This document shows positions 40,878 to 48,089 of a stretch of 64,000 nucleotides of DNA, one piece after another. The stretch is from Sorangium cellulosum (GTDB taxonomy: Bacteria; Myxococcota_A; Polyangia; Polyangiales; Polyangiaceae). The stretch is taken from assembly GCF_004135735.1 (NCBI RefSeq), contig NZ_CP012670.1, forward strand, positions 9,681,501-9,745,500, given 5' to 3'. A program made the translations under genes and the position numbers. Within the stretch, counting starts at the first letter, position 1, and each line of letters starts with the position of its first letter. The notes under the pieces were generated by a model. It was not told where the DNA came from. It saw nothing but the letters and a program-made list of their open reading frames with translations, and did not search any database.

Positions 40878-42227
40878 TCAGGCGGTCGCCTCCAGCGCCT
40901 GGGGCGCGAGGTAGCGGACGAACCACGCGCTGGCCGCGCGAGCGACCTCGTCCAGCGTGCCCGGCTCCTCGAACAGGTGCGTCGCGCCCTCCACGACCAC
41001 GAGCTCCCGCGGCCCGCGCAGGCGCTCGTACGCCCGCCGGTTCAGCGCGAGCACCTCGGTGTCCTCGCCGCCGACGAGGAGCAACGTGGGCGCGACGACC
41101 TCCTCGAGGAAGGCGCCGGCGAGGTCGGGGCGCCCGCCCCGCGACACCACGGCGCCCGCGAGATCCGGGCGCTGCGCCGCGGCGATCAGCGCGGCCGCGG
41201 CGCCGGTGCTCGCGCCGAAGTAGCCGAGCCGCAGCGCGCTCGTCTCGGGCAGCTCGCGCGTCGCGAGCGCCGCGCCGAGGACCCGGCCCGCGAGGAGCTC
41301 GACGTCGAAGCGGAGGTGGCCTGTCCGATCGTCCACCGCCTCCTCCTCCGCGGTGAGCAGATCGAGGAGCAGCGTCGCGATCCCGGCGTCCTGCAGCACC
41401 CCGGCGACGAGCCGGTTGCGCGGGCTATGCCGGCTGCTGCCGCTGCCGTGGGCGAACAGGACGAGGCCCTTCGTCCCGGCGGGGATCGTCAGGGTGCCCG
41501 CGAGGCGCGCGTCGTCGATCTCGATCTCGACGGCGAGCTCCTCTCCCGGCGAGATCGCCGGCTGCTCTGCCTCGCTGTCCGCGCCGGCGTCGCCGCCGCG
41601 CGCCCGATCGAGCAGCGCGATCACGTCGTCGTCCGTGGTCTGGGTGAAGTCCTGATAGTAGGCGCCGATCGCGAAGAGGTACGGATCCGCCTCGAGACAC
41701 ACGATCTCGTCCACCTCGGGGCGCAGGGCGGCGAGCGCCCTCGGCGACGCGACCGGGACCGCGAGGATCAGGCGCTTCGGCCTGCGCCGGCGGACCGCCC
41801 GGAGCACGGCGTGCACGGTGCCGCCGGTCGCGATGCCGTCGTCGACGACGATCGCGGTGCGCCCCTCGAGCTCGGGCGGCGGCCGGCCGCGCCGGAAGCG
41901 CTGCACGCGCGCCTCGACCTCGGCCGCCTTGCGGCTCACCATCTCCTCGACCTGCTCCGGAGAGGCGCCGACCTCCGCCAGCACGTCGTCGTTGAGGAAC
42001 ACGTCGCCCCCCTCCGAGATGGCGCCCATGCCCAGCTCCTCGTGCCCCGGCGCGCCGATCTTGCGCACCACCCAGATGTCGAGCGGCGCCTTGAGCGCCC
42101 GCGCGACCTCGTAAGCGACCGGAACCCCTCCGCGCGGGAGCCCGAGGACGACGGGCGTCTCGTCGCGGTAGCGCCTCAGCGCGAAGGCCAGGCGGCGCCC
42201 TGCGTCAACGCGATCTCGAAACATCAT
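40878..42227 (-). CDS. Phosphoribosyltransferase / alpha-beta hydrolase fusion
   Basis: 449 residues. The N-terminal half (about 1-215) is a type I PRTase with the PRPP loop VVDDGIATGGT. The C-terminal half (about 235-445) is a dienelactone-hydrolase-like alpha/beta hydrolase with nucleophile motif GASTGA, an Asp in GGEDTEV and a His in ATHLFEEP. The same fusion is known in Rv0571c of Mycobacterium tuberculosis. The substrate is not known. A strong GGGAGGAG ribosome site lies just upstream of two adjacent ATGs (42227 and 42224). The CBS gene is 51 bases upstream on the same strand, so an operon is likely. Confidence 0.92.
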   Translation of the reverse strand: MMFRDRVDAGRRLAFALRRYRDETPVVLGLPRGGVPVAYEVARALKAPLDIWVVRKIGAPGHEELGMGAISEGGDVFLNDDVLAEVGASPEQVEEMVSRKAAEVEARVQRFRRGRPPPELEGRTAIVVDDGIATGGTVHAVLRAVRRRRPKRLILAVPVASPRALAALRPEVDEIVCLEADPYLFAIGAYYQDFTQTTDDDVIALLDRARGGDAGADSEAEQPAISPGEELAVEIEIDDARLAGTLTIPAGTKGLVLFAHGSGSSRHSPRNRLVAGVLQDAGIATLLLDLLTAEEEAVDDRTGHLRFDVELLAGRVLGAALATRELPETSALRLGYFGASTGAAAALIAAAQRPDLAGAVVSRGGRPDLAGAFLEEVVAPTLLLVGGEDTEVLALNRRAYERLRGPRELVVVEGATHLFEEPGTLDEVARAASAWFVRYLAPQALEATA

Positions 42228-42278
42228 GAAGCTCCTCCCTCGGCCGCCGGCGACCTCCCTCGCCCCTGGCCGTGGCCC

Positions 42279-42734
42279 TCAGATCCTCCTCTGCACCTCC
42301 CGCCGCTGCTGCCTCGTCACGAGCGCGGTCAGCTCCGAGAGCTGGTCCGACAGGACCTCGAGGAGATCGTCGAAGGCGATGATTCCCTGGAGCACCCCCT
42401 CGTCATCCACCACCGGCACGCGCCGGATGCCCTCGGCGCGCATTTTCTTGAGGAGGTCGAGGAGGTCCTCGTCCTCTCGCGCCGTGACCAGCGGGTCCGT
42501 CGAGACCTCGGCGACCTGGAGCGAATCCAGGTACGGGCTGGCGGTCGCCAGCACGGAGACCACGATGTCGCGATCGGTGATGATGCCGGTGGGTAGGGCC
42601 TTGCCGGCGGACTCGTCGACGATGACCAGGCTGCCGACGTGATGCTCCCGCATGCGGCGGGCGGCCTCGAGCACCGGATCGGTCTTGCCGATGGTGACGA
42701 CGCCCCGATTGCAGATCTCCCCTACCGTGGTCAC
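42279..42734 (-). CDS. Two-CBS-domain protein (HRP1-like)
   Basis: 151 residues, almost entirely a pair of CBS domains: VGEICNRGVVTI...GIITDRDIVV, then VAEVSTDPLVTA...RRVPVVDDEG...GIIAFDDLLEVL, with a charged C-terminal helix. The GTG start at 42734 is preferred because GGAGG lies about five bases upstream and the CBS domain begins at once. A longer frame upstream has no recognisable domain. Such proteins bind adenine nucleotides and act as energy or stress sensors. Rv2626c (HRP1) of M. tuberculosis has the same size and layout. Confidence 0.92.
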   Translation of the reverse strand: MTTVGEICNRGVVTIGKTDPVLEAARRMREHHVGSLVIVDESAGKALPTGIITDRDIVVSVLATASPYLDSLQVAEVSTDPLVTAREDEDLLDLLKKMRAEGIRRVPVVDDEGVLQGIIAFDDLLEVLSDQLSELTALVTRQQRREVQRRI

Positions 42735-42853
42735 GGCTCCCTCCGTGGGAGGTCCATGGTGCCGGCGGCGGCCGCGAGAAGCCCATGCCGGAGCGCACGG
42801 CGCCCCGGGCGAGGAGCGGCCCCATCGAGCGGGCTTCGTGGGCGGGCGACGGA

Positions 42854-43375
42854 TCAGCGCCGCCGCTCGACGCACCTCCGGAACGCCGGCAGGTGATGCT
42901 CCAGCGAGGCGCGGCGGTTGTGCTCGAACGTCCTGCGCACGTCGTCCGGCAGCGGGCGCTCGAGATAGCGATCGTAGAGCGCGACGTTCTCGCGCTCGCC
43001 TTCGATGGCCGCCTCGCAGGCCTCTCGCACGGAGCCGTACGCCGGGAAGTCCTCGGGGCTGAAGCGGCTCGCCGGCACGGGGAGGCCGCGGGCCCTGTAC
43101 AGCGCGGCGATCGAGGCCGAGTGCCGCTGCTCGGCCCACACGATGTTGGAGAAGGGGCGTATCTCGCCGAAGTCGCGCAGCACGCGACGGTAGAGGTTCT
43201 CCGACTCGTATTCATCCTGGATCATGGTGTCCAGCGCCTCCTTCAGCGCGGCGTCGACGACCAGCGCGGCGTCGACGACCGGGCGCTCGGCGCGAGCGGT
43301 GGAGGCGGAGCCGACCGCGGCTGGCAGGCTCGACGCGACGACCAGCGGCAATGACACAGCGTACTTCCGGATCAT
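42854..43375 (-). CDS. Exported ferritin-like protein (DUF2202-like)
   Basis: 173 residues. An N-terminal signal peptide (about residues 1-30, hydrophobic core VSLPLVVASSLPAAVG, Ala-x-Ala near ARA) is followed by a four-helix ferritin-like domain: ALDTMIQDEYESENLYRRVL, IVWAEQRHSASIAALY, ACEAAIEGERENVALYDRYL. The Glu/His spacing (DEYESE, EQRH, EGERE) fits a di-metal site. DUF2202-type proteins are of unknown function. A metal-binding or oxidative-stress role outside the cytoplasm is an inference. The start at 43375 has GGAG eight bases upstream. Confidence 0.85.
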   Translation of the reverse strand: MIRKYAVSLPLVVASSLPAAVGSASTARAERPVVDAALVVDAALKEALDTMIQDEYESENLYRRVLRDFGEIRPFSNIVWAEQRHSASIAALYRARGLPVPASRFSPEDFPAYGSVREACEAAIEGERENVALYDRYLERPLPDDVRRTFEHNRRASLEHHLPAFRRCVERRR

Positions 43376-43733
43376 GGCGCGTTCTCCTGACCCCGGCGCT
43401 CGCCGGGAGGGTGGCGCGCGAGCGGCGGCCCTCGTGCGGCCGCCGAGGCCGACGGCGCGCGGCGGCTCGGTCTCGCGCCTCCACACCGGGTGTCGCGCCT
43501 CGTGGGGAGACTGGCACGTGGATGCCCATCCGCGCGAAGAGCCATGTGGCGTCGGGGCCGCGCCGGACGTCCGCGCGAGCGCGCTGAGGCGGCGTCCCGC
43601 AGAGCGCCCTCGCGGTGAGGGCGCAGGGTCCGGATGTTGCTCCGCCTTGCCCCGAGGCGCGCGTGCCGCCCGACGCGGCAGCGCCGAGCGGAGCCCGCTC
43701 GAAGCTCGCGCTCGACCTCGACGAGGAGACACG
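43376..43733. other. Divergent intergenic region, ferritin-like gene and ppsA
   Basis: 358 bases without a gene. It must contain the promoters of both divergent genes. I see no convincing -35/-10 pair. A TGGCACG at 43512 resembles a sigma-54 -24 element, but the -12 element is out of register. Confidence 0.4.
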
Positions 43734-46232
43734 GTGGCCGCGCACGTCGTCTGGTTCGATTCGCTGTCCCGCACGGACGTCGCGTCCGCCGGCGGAAAGG
43801 GCGCCAACCTCGGAGAGCTCACGCGGGCCGGCCTGCCCGTGCCGCCGGGCTTCGTCATCACCGCCGACGCGTACCTCGCCGCGATGGAGGCCGCGGGGGT
43901 GCGCGAGCAGCTCGTCGAGCGCTTCGCCGGGGCCGATCCCGCCGACTCGGGCGGGCTCCGCGCGACGTGCGCCGCGCTCCAGCGCCTCGTCCGGACGGCG
44001 CCGCTCGGGGCCGAGCTCCAGGCGGAGATCGCGGGCGCCTACCGGGAGCTGGGGCCCCAGGCCGTCGTGGCCGTCCGGTCGTCCGCCACCTCGGAGGACT
44101 CGGCCTCGACCTCGTTCGCCGGCATGCACGAGACGTACACCGACGTGACCGGCGAGCAGGCGCTGCTCGATCGCGTGCGCGACTGCTGGGCCTCGGCGTA
44201 CGGCGAGCGCGTGGTCAGCTACCGCAAATCCCAGCGCCTCACCGAGGAGCCCGCCCTCGCGGTCGTCGTCCAGCGCATGGTCGGCGCCGAGCGGTCCGGC
44301 GTGATCTTCACCGCGGATCCCGCCACGAAGGACACCTCGCGCCTCGTCATCGAGGCGGCGTTCGGCCTCGGCGAGGTCGTGGTCGGCGGGCAGGTCGAGC
44401 CGGACACGTACACGGTCGCGAAGCGCGGGCCGCGGCTCCTGGAGGCGCGCGTCGGCCACAAGGCGTTCAAGCGGGTGCGCGCGCCGGACGGCGGAGAGCG
44501 GCGCGTGGACCTGCCGGAGGACGAGGGCGCGCGGCGCGTGCTCGCGGACGACGAGCTGCTCGCGCTCGCGCGCCTCGCGCTGCGGGTCGAGGAGCACTAC
44601 GGCGCGCCGCAGGACATCGAGTGGGCCATCGAGGACGGGGCGACGTACCTCGTGCAGACCCGCCCGATCACCACGCTGGGCGCCGCGCCGGGCGCGCCGC
44701 ACCCCGCCCCCGGGGAGGTCCTCGTCGCGGGCCTCGGCGCGTCCCCGGGCACGGCCTCCGGGACGGTGCGCGTGCTCCGCTCGCCGGAGGAGGGGCAACG
44801 GCTGCGCGGCGGCGAGGTCCTCGTGGCGCCCATGACGTCGCCCGACTGGGTGCCCACCATCCGCCGCGCCGCGGCCCTCGTGACGGACAGCGGCGGGATG
44901 ACCTGCCACGCGGCGATCGTCAGCCGCGAGCTCCGCATCCCCTGCGTCGTGGGCACGCGCGCCGCCACGCGGATCCTGCGCGACGGCGAGGTCGTCACGG
45001 TCGACGGCGCGCACGGCAAGATCCTCGAGGGGTCCCGGGCCGCGGCGGAAGCGCCCGCGGCCGCTGCAGGAGCGCCCGCCGCCGTCGCGGAGGCGCCCGC
45101 GGCCGCTGCAGGAGCGCCCGCCGCCGTCGCGGAGGCGCCCGCGGCCGCTGCAGGAGCGCCCGCCGCCGTCGCGGAGGCGCCCGCGGCCGCCGCGACGGCG
45201 CCCGCCGCCGTCGCGGAGGCGTCCGCAGCGGCCGCGGGCGCTTCCGACGCCGCGCGGGCCGCGCCCGCGGCGAGCGCCGGGCCGCCGGTCGCGCCCGCGC
45301 CGGCCGGGGCGGGGGCGCCCTCGCCGGCGGTCCTCGGCACGCGCCTCTACGTGAACCTGGCGATCGCCGACCGCGCCGAGGAGGTGGCCGCGCTGCCCGT
45401 GGACGGCGTGGGGCTGCTCCGGGCCGAGTTCATGCTGCTCGACGCGCTCGGCGGCGCGCACCCGAAGGCCCTGATCGCGTCCGGCGGCCGCGGCGAGCTC
45501 CTGGAGCGGATGTCGGCCTCGCTGCTGCGCATCACCCGCGCGTTCCAGCCCCGCCCGGTCATCTACCGGACGTACGATTTCCGCACCAACGAGTTCCGCG
45601 GGCTCAAGGGGGGCGAGCCGTTCGAGCCCGCCGAGGACAACCCGATGATCGGGTACCGCGGCTGCTACCGGTACGTCCGCGAGCCGGAGCTGTTCGCGCT
45701 CGAGCTCGAGGTGCTGGCCCGCGTCCGCGAGGAGACGCCGAACCTGCACGTCATGATCCCGTTCGTCCGCACGCGCTGGGAGCTCGCGGCGTGCCTGGAG
45801 CTCATCGACCGGAGCCCGCTCGGCCGCCAGCGCGGGCTGCGCCGGTGGGTCATGGCCGAGGTGCCGTCCGTCGCGTTCTGGATCCCGGAGTACGCGCGCA
45901 TGGGCGTCGACGGCGTGTCGATCGGCTCGAACGATCTGACGCAGCTCGTGCTCGGGGTGGACCGCGACTCCGCGGTGTGCGCCGAGCTGTTCGACGAGTC
46001 GGACGCGGCGGTGCTCGACGCCATCGGGCGGATCATCGGCGCGTGCCGGGCGGCCGGGATCACCTCGTCGCTCTGCGGCCAGGCGCCGTCGAACCGCCCC
46101 GAGTTCGCCGAGCACCTCGTGCGGCTCGGCATCACCTCCATCTCGGTGAACCCGGACGCCGAGCCCGCGGCCCGCCGGGTCATCGCGGCGGCCGAGCGGC
46201 GCCTCCTGCTCGAGGCGGCGCGGCGGCCGTGA
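43734..46232 (+). CDS. ppsA: Phosphoenolpyruvate synthase
   Basis: 832 residues. It makes PEP from pyruvate and ATP (gluconeogenic direction). The N-terminal ATP-grasp domain starts at GGKGANLGELTRAGLPVPPG and has AVRSSATSEDSASTSFAG. The swivelling phosphohistidine domain has SGGMTCHAAI (H392). The C-terminal PEP/pyruvate barrel has GLLRAEFM, GSNDLTQL and SLCGQAPS (C781). The GTG start at 43734 is chosen because GAGGAG precedes it by about six bases and the family's N-terminus begins right after. An Ala/Pro-rich linker containing four 42-bp repeats (residues 440-495) joins the phosphohistidine domain to the barrel and explains why the protein is longer than the roughly 790-residue norm. The 3' end overlaps the convergent decarboxylase gene by 53 bases. 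Confidence 0.96.
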   Translation: MAAHVVWFDSLSRTDVASAGGKGANLGELTRAGLPVPPGFVITADAYLAAMEAAGVREQLVERFAGADPADSGGLRATCAALQRLVRTAPLGAELQAEIAGAYRELGPQAVVAVRSSATSEDSASTSFAGMHETYTDVTGEQALLDRVRDCWASAYGERVVSYRKSQRLTEEPALAVVVQRMVGAERSGVIFTADPATKDTSRLVIEAAFGLGEVVVGGQVEPDTYTVAKRGPRLLEARVGHKAFKRVRAPDGGERRVDLPEDEGARRVLADDELLALARLALRVEEHYGAPQDIEWAIEDGATYLVQTRPITTLGAAPGAPHPAPGEVLVAGLGASPGTASGTVRVLRSPEEGQRLRGGEVLVAPMTSPDWVPTIRRAAALVTDSGGMTCHAAIVSRELRIPCVVGTRAATRILRDGEVVTVDGAHGKILEGSRAAAEAPAAAAGAPAAVAEAPAAAAGAPAAVAEAPAAAAGAPAAVAEAPAAAATAPAAVAEASAAAAGASDAARAAPAASAGPPVAPAPAGAGAPSPAVLGTRLYVNLAIADRAEEVAALPVDGVGLLRAEFMLLDALGGAHPKALIASGGRGELLERMSASLLRITRAFQPRPVIYRTYDFRTNEFRGLKGGEPFEPAEDNPMIGYRGCYRYVREPELFALELEVLARVREETPNLHVMIPFVRTRWELAACLELIDRSPLGRQRGLRRWVMAEVPSVAFWIPEYARMGVDGVSIGSNDLTQLVLGVDRDSAVCAELFDESDAAVLDAIGRIIGACRAAGITSSLCGQAPSNRPEFAEHLVRLGITSISVNPDAEPAARRVIAAAERRLLLEAARRP
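45051..45218 (+). repeat. Four 42-bp tandem repeats inside ppsA
   Basis: Units 45051-45092, 45093-45134 and 45135-45176 are identical. The fourth (45177-45218) has a few substitutions. Each encodes the 14-residue unit APAAAAGAPAAVAE. The period is a multiple of three, so copy-number change would preserve the frame. The array sits in the hinge between the phosphohistidine and PEP-binding domains. Confidence 0.93.
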
Positions 46233-46875
46233 CGGCGCCGGCGCGCCGTGCCCGCGACCTGCCCTTCCGGCGCCGCGCCGCCCCCGCGGCGCGCAGCGCC
46301 TCGCGCTGCGGCTCGGTCAGCTCGGGGAGAGCATAGGTGAGCCAGCACAGCGCCGCGATCGCGGTGCCGTACCTGTTCTGCACGGCGCGCGACGCGATCG
46401 CGGGCTCGTCGAACTCGAGGTCGACCTCCGCCGCGTCGTAGCGGCGCAGCGCGATGCCCTCCAGCTCGTGACGGAGGACGCGCGCCACCGTGGCAGGATC
46501 GTCGTGACCCTTGTACTCCGCCGCGAAGCCGCCGACGCGCGCGCCCGTCCGCCGCTCGCGGACGTGGACGCGGCCCAGCCCCGCCGTGACGGTCTCGCCG
46601 GCCCTCCCGTTCATCGAGGCCATGATCACCTCCATCACCGCGCCGTGGCGGAAATGGGGTCTCGCGGCCTCGAGGGGGATCTCGTACGACTCCGGCGGGA
46701 TGACCGAGCTGCACAGGACGATGTTGAAGTTCTCGATCCCGGCCATCGCCAGGGCCAGATCGAACGCCCCTGTCTCCCACGGGTCGAGCCCGCCGCCGTG
46801 ATCGGTGTCGCCGTATCCCGAGGTGACGAAATAGGCCAGCGGCACGCGGGTGAGGTAATTCGGTTCCTGTCGCAT
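46180..46875 (-). CDS. Pyruvoyl-dependent arginine decarboxylase
   Basis: 231 residues. It converts arginine to agmatine using a pyruvoyl group made by self-cleavage. The family signature is clear: GYGDTDHGGGLDPWETGAFD, then AGIENFNIVLCSSVIPP. By analogy with the archaeal enzyme, cleavage is expected between S56 and S57, with S57 becoming the pyruvoyl residue. The C-terminus carries an Ala/Arg-rich tail of about 40 residues not expected in the family, encoded partly over the 3' end of ppsA. The start at 46875 has GGAGG nine bases upstream. The gene is divergent from agmatinase, the next enzyme of the pathway, which supports the call. Confidence 0.93.
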   Translation of the reverse strand: MRQEPNYLTRVPLAYFVTSGYGDTDHGGGLDPWETGAFDLALAMAGIENFNIVLCSSVIPPESYEIPLEAARPHFRHGAVMEVIMASMNGRAGETVTAGLGRVHVRERRTGARVGGFAAEYKGHDDPATVARVLRHELEGIALRRYDAAEVDLEFDEPAIASRAVQNRYGTAIAALCWLTYALPELTEPQREALRAAGAARRRKGRSRARRAGAVTAAAPPRAGGAARPPR

Positions 46876-47141
46876 CGACGCCCGCCTCCGGGACATCCGG
46901 GTTCCGCGCGGCACGTCCCGGGGCTCGCCCCCGGGATCTGGGATGCCCGCGCGCACGCCGGGGCCCACGCGCTCGGGATCGTGAGATGCCAGCGCCGCCC
47001 GCGCGTCTCCTTCGCCCGCGAGCGGCCGCGGCGACGGACTCGCGCTGTCCGCGCTGTCCGGCGCGCCGATCCGGGCGCTGGCGGGGGCGCGCGGGCGCGG
47101 TCAAGATGGCGCGAGATCCCTTGTCCAAGGAGGAGCGCCTC

Positions 47142-48089
47142 ATGCCCGCACCGGACCCCGCTCACGGCGCCGAGCTCCCGCCCTTCGCCGGGATAACGTC
47201 GTTCATGCGCCGCCCGGCCACGCGCGATCTGGCCGGCGTGGACGTGGCTGTCGTCGGCATACCGTTCGACGGCGGCACGTCGTACCGGAGCGGCGCCCGC
47301 TTCGGGCCGCGGCGGATCCGCGAGGCGTCGGCGATGGTGTGGGGGTACAACAACGCGCTCGCCGTCAAGCCGCTCGACGTGCTCGAGGTGGTGGACTACG
47401 GCGACGTGAACGTCATCCCGCCCTCCATCACCGAGACCATGGCGAACATCGAGTCCGAGGTGGGCGCCATCCTGGCGGCCGGCGCGGCGGCGCTGGCGCT
47501 CGGGGGCGATCACTCGGTCAGCTTGCCGCTCCTGCGCGCCCACGCGAGGAAGCACGGCCCGCTCGGGGTCGTGCACTTCGACTCCCACCCGGACACCTGG
47601 GACCACGAGTTCGACGACCGGCCCTACAGCCACGGCACCCCGTTCCGCCGCGCGATCGAGGAGGGGATCATCGACCCTTCGCGCTACGTCCAGGTGGGGC
47701 TGCGCGGCCCCACGATCGAGGCGCGAGACTGGCAGTGGGCGCGCGAGCGCGGCGTGCGCGCGATCACGATGGATGACGTCGCGGAGATCGGCTTACCCGC
47801 CGTCATCCGGGCGATGCGAGAGCCCCTCCGCGGCCCGATCTACGTCACGCTCGACGTCGACGCCGCCGACCCGGCCTTCGCGCCGGGGACCGGCACGCCC
47901 GAGGTGGGGGGCTTCACCAGCCATGAGCTGCTGCGGCTCGTGCGGGCGCTGCGCGGGGTCGAGATCGTCGGGGCGGACCTCGTGGAGGTGTCGCCGCCGT
48001 ACGATCACGGCGACATCACGGCGCTCCTGGCCGCCAACCTGGCGTTCGAGCTGCTGTCGCTGATGGCCGTCCGGCGGCGCGGAGGATGA
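47142..48089 (+). CDS. speB: Agmatinase (ureohydrolase family)
   Basis: 315 residues. It hydrolyses agmatine to putrescine and urea at a binuclear Mn site. Metal-ligand motifs are complete: GGDHS (H124), DSHPD (D147, H149, D151, with Ser replacing the usual Ala) and LDVDAADP (D238, D240), followed by PGTGTPEVGGF. The start at 47142 is chosen for AAGGAGG eight bases upstream. An in-frame ATG at 47106 is less likely. Together with the divergent decarboxylase it forms the arginine-agmatine-putrescine route. Its 3' end overlaps the convergent ATPase gene by 74 bases. Confidence 0.95.
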   Translation: MPAPDPAHGAELPPFAGITSFMRRPATRDLAGVDVAVVGIPFDGGTSYRSGARFGPRRIREASAMVWGYNNALAVKPLDVLEVVDYGDVNVIPPSITETMANIESEVGAILAAGAAALALGGDHSVSLPLLRAHARKHGPLGVVHFDSHPDTWDHEFDDRPYSHGTPFRRAIEEGIIDPSRYVQVGLRGPTIEARDWQWARERGVRAITMDDVAEIGLPAVIRAMREPLRGPIYVTLDVDAADPAFAPGTGTPEVGGFTSHELLRLVRALRGVEIVGADLVEVSPPYDHGDITALLAANLAFELLSLMAVRRRGG

